This document shows positions 10,299 to 18,670 of a stretch of DNA of 64,000 nt, one piece after another. The notes beneath the pieces were generated by a model, which was not told where the DNA came from, made no database searches, and saw only the letters and a program-made list of their open reading frames with translations. Each line of letters opens with the position of its first letter. The stretch's first letter is position 1. Origin of the DNA: Prorocentrum cordatum (taxonomy: Eukaryota > Sar > Dinophyceae > Prorocentrales > Prorocentraceae). The stretch covers positions 40,001-104,000 of the forward strand of contig CAUYUJ010015740.1 of the NCBI GenBank assembly GCA_963575745.1. The letters are read 5' to 3'. Both the position numbers and the translations under genes were made by a program.

Positions 10299-10462
10299 CA
10301 CCTCGTCCTCCTCCTCCTCCTCCTCCTCCTCCTCCTTCTCCTCCTCCTCCTCCCTCCTCCTCCCTCCTCCCTCCTCCCTCCTCTTCCCTCCTCCCTCCTC
10401 CCTCATCCTCCTCATCCTCCTCCTCCTCCTCCTCCTCATCCTCCTCCTCCTCATCCTCCTTC
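10299..10462. repeat. CCT microsatellite tract
   Basis: (CCT/TCC)n with short interruptions. The 3' edge joins the R12 junction sequence that starts at about 10463. Confidence 0.95.
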
Positions 10463-10655
10463 ATTCCTTTTCCTTATCAACAATTTCTCCCTGTCGCACG
10501 CCGAAGCGAGTTTTTAAGGCGGTCCGGGCGTTTCGCCTGTGACTTGCCCACCCTTTCTCACTCTGAAGCTGAAAGATTGACAACAGCTTCACAGATGGAG
10601 GGCGGGCCGTTTTCAACATGTGGCTCGCGCCTCAGCGACGCGTAAATTCTTTCTT
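10463..10655 (+). repeat. Repeat family R12, single-unit copy
   Basis: TTCCTTTTCCTTATCAACAA, TCTCCCTGTCGCAC, a GTTTTTAAGG part and GGGCGTTTCGCC lead into one ~83-bp unit (CACAGATGGAGGGCGG...GTTTTCA, CAGCGACGCG). The same order occurs at 31839-32450, where the unit is amplified six times. Confidence 0.75.
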
Positions 10656-10689
10656 CACAGTTTCAAGAGCTTCACGGATTGAGCACTGC

Positions 10690-11150
10690 GTCCGCCAGGG
10701 GTGTCCGAAAAGCTAGAGAAAGTCCCGGGTTGACCCGAAAAGCCCGAAAAGCCAGAAAAGCCGAAACATCCTCGCAATTCGAACGTCGCCGCTCGAGTCA
10801 TCCTCGCAACTCTGGCCAGGTAGCCCGAGTCGCCCAAACAACGGGAATGGGCGCCCGGGTCACCAGAAAAGCCCGAACAGCCCGAAAAGCCAGAAAAAGT
10901 CCCGGGTTGACCCGAAAAGCCAGACAAGCACGAAATGCCGAAACATCCTCGCAACTCGAAAGTTGCCGCTCGAGACATCCTCGCAGCTCTGGCCAGGGTA
11001 GCCCGAGTAGCCCAAACAACCCGAATGGGCGCCCGGGTCACCAGAAAAGCCCGAAAAGCCTGGCAAATCCCGAAAAACCCGAAAAGCAAGAAAATCCCGA
11101 AAAGCCAGAAAAATCTGAAAAGTCCGAAAAGCCCGAATCGGTTGAATAGC
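10690..11150. repeat. Tandem array, ~180-bp unit with CCCGAAAAG runs
   Basis: TCCCGGGTTGACCCGAAAAG occurs at about 10724 and 10904. Each unit also holds CATCCTCGCAACTCTGGCCA and ATGGGCGCCCGGGTCACCAG and decays 3' into GAAAAGCC(C) oligomers. Confidence 0.85.
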
Positions 11151-12780
11151 TTGAGAGCGCTTGCCGCTCGAACCATGCTCGCAACTCGAGCGCGGCCGCT
11201 CGAGACATCTGCTAGGGTGCCGGATCGGATCGGGCAGGGGTACCCTAACGGACGAGTCGGGTCGGGCGTGCGGAACAATAAAGTATGACGCATGCTCGAA
11301 AAAGAACACGCACGCGCAACCCTGACGGGCAGGTCGGAACGGATGCGGACCTTCACGGGCGATCGTGCAGGGCAGGCGGGACACTAAAGTATGACGCGAG
11401 CTCGAATTAAACACGCACGCGTAACCTTGACGGGCGGATCGGGTCGGGCGGGTGGAGACTAATGGGCGGGTCGGGTCGGGCGTGCGGAACATTAAATAAT
11501 GACGCATGCTCGAAAAAAAACACGCATACGTAACCCTGATGGGCGAGTCGTATCGAATGCGGACCTTAATGGCGGGCGGATCATTAAAGTATGACGCGTG
11601 CTCGAAGTAATAAGCACGCGCAACGTTAATGGGCGAATCGGTTCGGACGAGCAGAGACTAACGGGCGGGTCGGGTCGGGCGGGCGGGACATTAAAGCATA
11701 ACGCATGCTCAAAAAACACGCACGCGTAACCTTGACGGGCGCATCGGACGGGATGCGAACCTTAACGGGCGAGCGGGTCGGGCGGTCGGAACATTAAAAA
11801 ATGACGCGTGTTCGAAGTAACACGCACTCGTAATCTTAACGGGCGGATCGGAACGGCCAGGCGGACCCTAACGGGCGGGTCGGGTCGGGCGGGCAGAACC
11901 GTAAAGTATGGCGCATGTTTAGAAAACACGCACACGTAACCGCAACGGGCCTTGACGGGCGGAACGGGCGGGCGGACCTAATCGGGCGGGTCGGGTCGGG
12001 CGGGCGGAAATTTCAATTGTGACGCAACGCATGTTCAACAAAACACGCACGCGTAACCCTGACGGGCTGGTCGGGTCGGGGGTCGCTCGAGCGGACCCTC
12101 ACGGGCGGGTCGGGCCGGGCGGGCGGTTCATCAAAGCATTACACGTGCTCGAGCACGCGTAACGCTAACGGGCGAATTGGTTCGGGCGAGCAAACCCTAT
12201 CGGGAAGGTCCGGTCGGGCGGGCGGGACATTAAAATATGACGCATGTTTAAAAAGACGCACGCGTAAACCTAACGGGCGGGCCGGGCGGGTCGGGCGAGC
12301 CGACGCGGGCGGGACATTAAAGTATGATGCATGCTCGAGAAACACGAACGTATAATCCTGACGGGCGGGTTGGATCGGATGCGGACCCGAACGGACGGGC
12401 GAGCCGGGCGGGCCGGACATTCAAGCATGACGCGTGCTCGAAGTAACACGCACGCGTAATGGTAATGGGCTAGTCGGGTCGGACGGGTGGATCCTAACGG
12501 GCGACTCTGGTCGAGCGGGCGGGACATAAGCAAGAAGAGTGCTCGAAATAACACACGCGTGTAACTCTAGATCGGGTCGGGCGGGCGAACCCTGACGAAC
12601 GGTCGGGTCGGGCGGAGCACTCTCTGGAGTGCTGATCCCTATCAGAACGGCAAGGGGGAGGAGAGAAGCGTCGGAACAACAATGTGATGACCTTTCCAAG
12701 CAGGGGCGCCCGCTTCCAATCCAGAATTGTCCACTCGTTGTAGGCCCACAGAGGCCTAGGCACTCACACAACACCCCGTA

Positions 12781-12822
12781 TTGGTAGGGATCAGCACTCG
12801 CCGAAGTGCTGATCCCTACCAA
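12781..12822. repeat. Satellite hairpin, copy 1
   Basis: Arms TTGGTAGGGATCAGCACT and its exact complement, 18 bp each, around a 6-nt loop. Confidence 0.9.
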
Positions 12823-14186
12823 AATTTCAAGTGGGAGAAGGGAAGCGTCGGGACATTAAATTTGATGACCTTTCCTAGCAGGGGCTCCCGCTTCCAATTC
12901 AAACTTGTCCACTCGTGGGGGAGCGGATGGGAGGGGCACGCGTAACGCTAGCGGGCGAATCGGTTCGGGCGAGCAAACCCTGTCGGGAAGGTCCGGTCGG
13001 GCGGGCGGGACATTGAACAATGACGCATGTTTAAAAAGACGCACGCGTAACACTACCGGGCGGGTCGGATCGGGCGAGCCGACGTGGGCGGGACATTAAA
13101 GTATGATGCGTGCTTGAGAAACACGAACGTATGATCCTGACGGGCGGGTTGGATCGGATGCGGACCCTAACGGACGGGCGAGCCGGGCGGGACATAAGCA
13201 AGACGAATGCTCGAAATAACACACACGTGTAACTCCGATAGGCGATCGGGTCGGGCGGGCGAACCCGGACGAACGGTTGGGTCGGGCGGAGCACTCGCCG
13301 GAGTGCTGATCCCTATCAGAACGGCAAGGGGGAGGAGAGAAGCGTCGGAACAACAATGTGATGACCTTTCCAAGCAGGGGCGCCCGCTTCCAATCCAGAA
13401 TTGTCCACTCGTTGTAGGCCCACAGAGGCCTAGGCACTCACACAACACCCCGTTTTGGTAGAAGGGAAGCGTCGGGACATAAATGTGATGACCTTTCCTA
13501 GCAGGGGCTCCCGCTTCCAATTCAAACTTGTCCACTCCTGGGGGAGCGGATGGGAGGGGCACGCGTAACGCTAGCGGGCGAATCGGTTCGGGCGAGCAAA
13601 CCCTGTCGGGAAGGTCCGGTCGGGCGGGCGGGACATTGAACAGTGACGCATGTTTAAAAAGACGCACGCGTAACACTACCGGGCGGGTCGGATCGGGCGA
13701 GCCGACGTGGGCGGGACATTAAAGTATGATGCGTGCTTGAGAAACACGAACGTATAATCCTGACGGGCGGGTTGGATCGGATGCGGACCCTAATGGACGG
13801 GCGAGCCGGGCGGGCCGGACATTCAAGTATGACGCGTGCTCGAAGTAGCACGCACGCGTAACTGTAATGGGCTAGTCGGGTCGGACGGGTGGATCCTAAC
13901 GGGCGACTCTGGTCGAGCGGGCGGGACATAAGCAAGACGAATGCTCGAAATAACACACACGTGTAACTCCAACGGGCGATCGGGTCGGGCGGGCGAACCC
14001 GGACGAACGGTTGGGTCGGGCGGAGCACTCGCCGGAGTGCTGATCCCTATCAGAACGGCAAGGGGGAGGAGAGAAGCGTCGGAACAACAATGTGATGACC
14101 TTTCCAAGCAGGGGCGCCCGCTTCCAATCCAGAATTGTCCACTCGTTGTAGGCCCATAGAGGCCTAGGCACTCACACAACACCCCG

Positions 14187-14232
14187 TTTTGGTAGGGATC
14201 AGCACTCGCCGGAGTGCTGATCCCTACCAAAA
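14187..14232. repeat. Satellite hairpin, perfect 21-bp arms
   Basis: Perfect inverted repeat of 21 bp (containing TTGGTAGGGATCAGCACTC) with a GCCG loop. It is absent from the previous higher-order unit, near 13457, where the sequence jumps from TTTTGGTAG to AAGGGAAGCG. Confidence 0.95.
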
Positions 14233-14979
14233 TTGCAAGTGGTAGAGGGGAAGCGTCGGGACATAAATGTGATGACCTTTCCTAGCAGGGGCTCCCGCTT
14301 CCAATTCAAACTTGTCCACTCCTGGGGGAGCGGATGGGAGGGGCACGCGTAACGCTAGCGGGCGAATCGGTTCGGGCGAGCAAACCCTGTCGGGAAGGTC
14401 CGGTCGGGCGGGCGGGACATTGAACAGTGACGCATGTTTAAAAAGACGCACGCGTAACACTACCGGGCGGGTCGGATCGGGCGAGCCGACGTGGGCGGGA
14501 CATTAAAGTATGATGCGTGCTTGAGAAACACGAACGTATAATCCTGACGGGCGGGTTGGATCGGATGCGGACCCTAACGGACGGGCGAGCCGGGCGGGCC
14601 GGACATTCAAGTATGACGCGTGCTCGAAGTAGCACGCACGCGTAACTGTAATGGGCTAGTCGGGTCGGACGGGTGGATCCTAACGGGCGACTCTGGTCGA
14701 GCGGGCGGGACATAAGCAAGACGAGCGCTCGAAATAACACACACACACGTGTAACTCCAACGGGCGATCGGGTCGGGCGGGCGAACCCGGACGAACGGTT
14801 GGGTCGGGCGGAGCACTCGCCGGAGTGCTGATCCCTATCAGAACGGCAAGGGGGAGGAGAGAAGCGTCGGAACAACAATGTGATGACCTTTCCAAGCAGG
14901 GGCGCCCGCTTCCAATCCAGAATTGTCATCCACTCTTTGTAGGCCCATAGAGGCCTAGGCACTCACACAACACCCCGCT

Positions 14980-15021
14980 TTGGTAGGGATCAGCACTCGC
15001 CGGAGTGCTGATCCCCACCAA
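14980..15021. repeat. Satellite hairpin, copy 3
   Basis: The same 19-bp arms around GCCG, with one mismatch in the right arm (CCCCACC instead of CCCTACC). Confidence 0.9.
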
Positions 15022-15115
15022 CATTTCAAGTGGGGGAAGGGAAGCGTCGGGACATAAATGTGATGACCTTTCCTAGCAGGGGCTCCCGCTTCCAATCCAA
15101 ACTTGTGCACTCGTG

Positions 15116-15495
15116 GGGGAGCGGATGGGAGGGGCGCGGGGTTGAATAGGCTGCACTTTCGGGGGCCGCCAGACCTCTGCATGAGCATCCGCCCTGCCCT
15201 TCTGAGGCGGAAGGCGCCGCCCCCACTGTTCGCATCGTTCGAGGTGCATTGGCGACACGAGCTCGCATCGTAAAGTCGACCACAGGACGGCGGATCCGAA
15301 GTCAGGGTGGGTCTGGCTGGGGTCGGTGCATGTGCGCAGCAGCCTGCCGTCGCCCGAACACGCACTCCACGCCACACCGCTCGGGACGCCCAAGAAAGGA
15401 GCGAAGGAGCTCTGCTGGCCACGGCGGGCCTAGACCACAGAACAAGCTTCACGACGCGCATCCTACGGAACGGCCCGAAACCCGAGCGCGCCTCG
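15116..15495. other. Non-genic stretch
   Basis: Unique-looking GC-rich sequence after the satellite; no coding frame supported. Confidence 0.4.
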
Positions 15496-15662
15496 GCGGC
15501 GCGCACAGTGGGGTAGGGGGCAGGGGGGAAGGCTTCTCAGAAGGAAGCTGCTCCTTGGAAGGCGCCGGCCTCACATCTAAAGTGAAGGCCCGTGTCTTCT
15601 AAGGAGCAGGGGTGCTTCTAAGCAGCCGTCCCCCCTCCACCTACCCCCCTTCTGCGCGTGGC
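15496..15662. mobile_element. Foldback element FB2, copy 1
   Basis: Nearly the whole element is an imperfect palindrome. The ends are GCGCGCACA...GGGGTAGGGGG and its complement CCCCCCTTCTGCGCG. The centre is an arm pair around ACATCTAAAGTGA, with CCTTGGAAGGCGC against a CTTCTAAGGAG-type complement. The same structure with better arms lies at 52692-52857. Confidence 0.75.
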
Positions 15663-15910
15663 CGACCCTCCTGAGTCCAACGCGGTCCTTCTTGGAGCGT
15701 CTCGAATGTAGGCGCTTGGGAACTGGGAGCCCAGGAGATAGGATTGTTGATAAGAGGAGGGCGAGAAGGAGCGCAAGGATGGCGATGAGGAGGAGGGCGA
15801 GGAAGAGTATGACGAGATTCGGTGGACGGGCATGTCACCCTGAACCGTGTTGTAACGGTCCCAAATACCCGTGAAAGCCCCCAAGGCCGAAAATGGCAGA
15901 AAACCTTCCG
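15663..15910. other. Non-genic stretch
   Basis: Downstream flank of the foldback element; no coding frame or repeat family recognised. Confidence 0.35.
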
Positions 15911-16090
15911 TCATGCGAGCAAGCCTGGGCTCGCATCGTGGTGCCAAGCTGGACGCCCATGGCGGAGGCACGCCGCAGGCTCCTCTTGATTGTCGGTGGC
16001 GTCCAGGAAGTCCTCGAACCGGTCCAACGTGCTGCGCCTGGCAGCCACCTCGCGGCAGACGGTGGGCATCTCGTTGACGTAGACGGACTC
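15911..16090 (-). CDS. Putative coding exon fragment, unknown protein
   Basis: A frame with strongly coding-like codon choice reads SVYVNEMPTVCREVAARR followed by STLDRFEDFLDATDNQEE. The internal ATG is at 16067-16069 and the TGA stop at 15911-15913. The frame has no start codon at its 5' edge, where it runs into the CCT/GGA tract at 16101-16330; that tract could be the tail of an intron. The peptide has an amphipathic helical look (REVAARRSTLDRFEDFLDA). No domain is recognised. It may be one exon of a split gene or a pseudogene remnant. Confidence 0.4.
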   Translation of the reverse strand, partial: ESVYVNEMPTVCREVAARRSTLDRFEDFLDATDNQEEPAACLRHGRPAWHHDASPGLLA

Positions 16091-16100
16091 GCCAGGGGGG

Positions 16101-16330
16101 CGCCCTCCTCCTCCTCCTCCTCCTCCTCCTCCTCCTCCTCCTCCTCCTCCTCCTCCTCCCCCTCCTCCTCCTCCTCCTCCTCCTCCCCTCCTCCCTCCTC
16201 CTCCTCCTCCTCCTCCTCCTCCTCCCTCCTCCTCCTCCTCCTCCTCCTCCTCCTCCCTCCCTCCTCCTCCTCCCTCCTCTCTCCTCCTCCTCCTCCTCCT
16301 CCTCCTCCTCCTCCTCCTCCCCTCCCCTCC
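16101..16330. repeat. CCT microsatellite tract
   Basis: 230 bp of (CCT)n with CCCT interruptions, among the longest in the window. Confidence 0.95.
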
Positions 16331-16879
16331 CTGTGGCCTTGCCTCCCCTCCCTGCGTCCTTTCCTCCCGCTCATCACCCGCAGATCCTGGGGGGGATCTA
16401 ACATCGAGGATAACAACATTTGGACGCTGTTCGCCCCTTTCTGGGTCTCCAGGGAGCTCCTCGCCGCCGCGGCTGGATCCGCATCAAACATCTGGTCAGA
16501 ACGCACCCCAGAACAGGTCTCGGGGAGAGAACCCGAATCTCAGAAGACATGCATGTTTTGTTTATCAATCCGCACATTGCTCGTCGACTTCGGCTCCTGG
16601 GTCCGTCTTCGAACCACGGGGCCATCAAACACGGACCTGGGATGAAAAGCTGCTTCCCAGAAAGGATGTGGGACCTCTGGGGCCGCATATATGGAAAACA
16701 ACATAATCGTCGGGTGCCTGGGAAGGCAGCAGCCGGGAGCGAGGAGCCCAGACTTCTATCCCGAGGCCCTTGGACACCGCAGGCCCGACTTCTGCACCCC
16801 TCCTGCTCCTGGAGGCCGTCCTTCCGGGCCCCAGAGCTGCGTGAGGACGGACCGCCTGGGCCGCATGGGGACATCGGAA
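16331..16879. other. Non-genic stretch
   Basis: No gene or repeat family recognised. Confidence 0.35.
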
Positions 16880-17015
16880 TCCCAGGCAACCTCACCGCGA
16901 GGCCCGTCGCCACACGGTGTGGGGACCCTGGAGGCCCCGGTCGCCCGAGACGTCCTCGGAGAATGACCCGAGTCCCAACACCGAGCGTTGGCTCCGACTC
17001 CCGACTGGCTCGCCA
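16880..17015 (+). repeat. Dispersed repeat family R9, copy 2
   Basis: Shares CCTCACCGCGAGGCCCGTCG, TCGCCCGAGACGTCCTCGG and CCCGAGTCCCAA with the copies at 8098 and 34097. Only the 3' two-thirds is present. Confidence 0.75.
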
Positions 17016-17149
17016 TCGGGCCGCGGGGCTGTCCGGAGCGACCTGGGGACTAGAGGCTGCTCCTTGGTAAGCGGGCGGGAGGCATCAGGCCCCGAGGCGA
17101 AGCATCTTCGAGTCTCTGGGTGTTTGGGAAGGGGGGCGTGCTCGCAGGG

Positions 17150-17649
17150 GGGGGGGGTCACGGGGATAGTAACACCCTTGGCGGCAAAAGCCCCTAACCA
17201 GCTCTGTATGCAGTAGGCTCGTACAGCGTCGGCACGCGCAAAAGCTTTTGACACCGCGTCGATCGTTCAACCTTGGATCGATCGCGGCCCCGACCCTTCA
17301 AGGCTGAATTCCGTCGGGTCCAACGGCGTCACCGTGTCCCTCGGTGCTCCCGCGTCGCAGAATTCAGCCTTGAACGCCTTCGACGGCGTCGCGGGCGCGC
17401 CAACGCGCACGAACCTACCGTAGCGTACTGGGCACGTCAGGGGGCCACAAAGGAGACCACAAGGGCGCGACCAGATGGGAGACCATCACGGGAGACCCGA
17501 CGTGGGGCGCCAGGGAGTCCAGACTGGCGAGCCTATAGCATATCCGTCTGAGAAAGGTTGTGCACGATGGGGGGGGCACGGGAACAGTTCCACCCCTGGC
17601 CGCAAGGCCCCGAAACAGCTCCTGAAAACGCTGGGCACGTCAGGGGGCC

Positions 17650-17650
<1 letters not shown>
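17150..17650. repeat. Paired repeat, GGGCACGTCAGGGGGCCA and flanks
   Basis: A G-run followed by CACGGGRAYAGTWMCACCC recurs at about 17158 and 17566. GGGCACGTCAGGGGGCCA recurs at about 17431 and 17635. Between them lies the 15-bp inverted repeat at 17297-17374. Confidence 0.6.
17297..17374. repeat. 15-bp perfect inverted repeat
   Basis: TTCAAGGCTGAATTC at 17297-17311 and its exact complement at 17360-17374, separated by 48 bp. Function unknown. Confidence 0.8.

Positions 17651-17685
<35 letters not shown>
17651..17685. repeat. TA microsatellite
   Basis: (TA)n of about 35 bp. Confidence 0.95.
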
Positions 17686-17687
<2 letters not shown>

Positions 17688-17778
17688 ACGGGTGCACATG
17701 CACCTGGTGGTTCGTTGTAGCGCGTGGTTCGTATCCGCGGCGTTGTGGGCCAGTGACTGCTGGTTTATATGTGACAGG

Positions 17779-17860
17779 TGCCAGAAGGACAGGATGGATG
17801 TGTGGGAGTACGGGACAGGTGCTGCTACTAAGGTGCCAGAAGGACAGGATGGATGTCTGG
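17779..17860. repeat. Two-copy tandem duplication
   Basis: GTGCCAGAAGGACAGGATGG occurs twice, about 52 bp apart. Confidence 0.85.
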
Positions 17861-17915
17861 GAGGTGCCAGGCGCTCAGACAAAATTCGCTCAGACAGCTC
17901 AGACCGCCAGCCGTC

Positions 17916-18029
17916 TCCAAGTCCCAGCGGCGCCTCGTCGCGGCCCTGCTCGAGGAGATGCGCGCTGCGCAGGTGCGCCCCGGCTCGGAGGGCGCCAGCT
18001 ATACCGGTACTGCTATAGGTTTCTGTGCC
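17916..18029 (+). pseudogene. Pentatricopeptide-like (PPR) fragment
   Basis: One frame reads SKSQRRLVAALLEEMRAAQV, then RPGSEGASYTGTAIGFCA. The spacing of LLEEM, the Pro after about seven residues and a SYTxxI ending resembles one PPR helix-turn-helix unit, a family very abundant in dinoflagellates as organellar RNA-binding proteins. Only one motif is visible and there is no neighbouring unit in any frame, so this is at best a fragment of a former gene. Chance resemblance is possible. Confidence 0.3.
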
Positions 18030-18228
18030 GTGTCGACGTGTGCAATGTCCAAACAGCGAGCGTTCGAGGTTGAACGCCGCCAGCATGCATTCGTTCAACA
18101 TTGAACGGCCTGCGCTTTCGGAGAGCCGCGATCGTCAGAGGTTGAACCAGTCGCGCAAAGTCAGAGACCAACGCCGAGGTCGTCACGGCACGAACCTCCC
18201 GTACTCCGATTTTGGCCAGGCCCACCTA

Positions 18229-18297
18229 GGGCCCAGGATCGATGTGTATACCTCCTGCCCTGGCAAGGAAAACACACACACACCAATCCTGGGCCAA
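18229..18297. repeat. Short foldback
   Basis: GGCCCAGGATCGATGTGT on the left and the complement of GGCCCAGGATTGGTGTGT on the right, about 30 bp apart. Possibly the remains of a very short TIR element. Confidence 0.5.
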
Positions 18298-18617
18298 AGG
18301 CTGGTCTGGCCATGGCTTCCAACGGCTGGGTCGGTGTTTCCTGGATGGGCGGCGTCCCAGCTGTCGCCAAATAACGCCCTGGCCTCAACCAAGCACTGCC
18401 CCAGCCGTCCCATAGATCGATGCGATCCTTCAACGAGTTGCGCCTCGAGGCGAGACCAGACGTGCGATGCCCGGATTTCTTCTACTGTAGGGAAGGCTCC
18501 GTGGCTGTAGCTCCTGGTGATCTACAGATTAGCATGGTGACCACTACCAAAAAGCACTGTGTTTTTTTGGTGCTGTTTTCTACATGGTTCTTGCACTTCA
18601 TTCATGCCACTGATGCA

Positions 18618-18639
18618 CCACATAGCCGTTTTGGCCCAA
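18618..18639 (+). other. Degenerate DinoSL relic upstream of transposase
   Basis: The segment ends ATAGCCGTTTTGGCCCAAG and matches DinoSL at 16 of its last 21 positions, including TAGCC, TTTTGGC and CAAG. It lies 32 nt before the first ATG of the transposase gene, in the same orientation. A second, weaker echo (GCCACTTTGGC) sits just before the ATG at about 18659-18669. Confidence 0.5.
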
Positions 18640-18670
18640 GGCCCTGAGGCTCCCAGCGTGCCACTTTGGC

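Larger units (their letters stand above)
11215..15115. repeat. Satellite array, ~105-bp unit, with higher-order repeats
   Basis: A 3.9-kb satellite. The basic unit combines GACGCATGCTCGAA-like, CACGCACGCGTAAC and GGGCGGGTCGGGTCGGGCGG motifs at roughly 100-110 bp spacing. From about 12600 a second module is added: AGTGCTGATCCCTATCAGAA, a GTGATGACCTTTCC part, and GCAGGGGCGCCCGCTTCC. The anchor GCTGATCCCTATCAG sits at 12631, 13305, 14039 and 14827, giving higher-order units of 674, 734 and 788 bp. The two halves of the added module are themselves related copies. Proteins read from it (Arg/Pro/Ser) are artefacts. Confidence 0.9.

Noticed and set aside
11215-15115. Satellite array considered as a CRISPR array or coding repeat protein
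   Set aside because: Eukaryotic sequence, units degenerate along their whole length without constant repeat and unique spacer; translated repeats contain frame changes.
18190-18215. A second spliced-leader-like string (CCGTACTCC then GATTTTGGC)
   Set aside because: Needs a two-base insertion and lacks the CTCAAG end; not followed by a coding frame.
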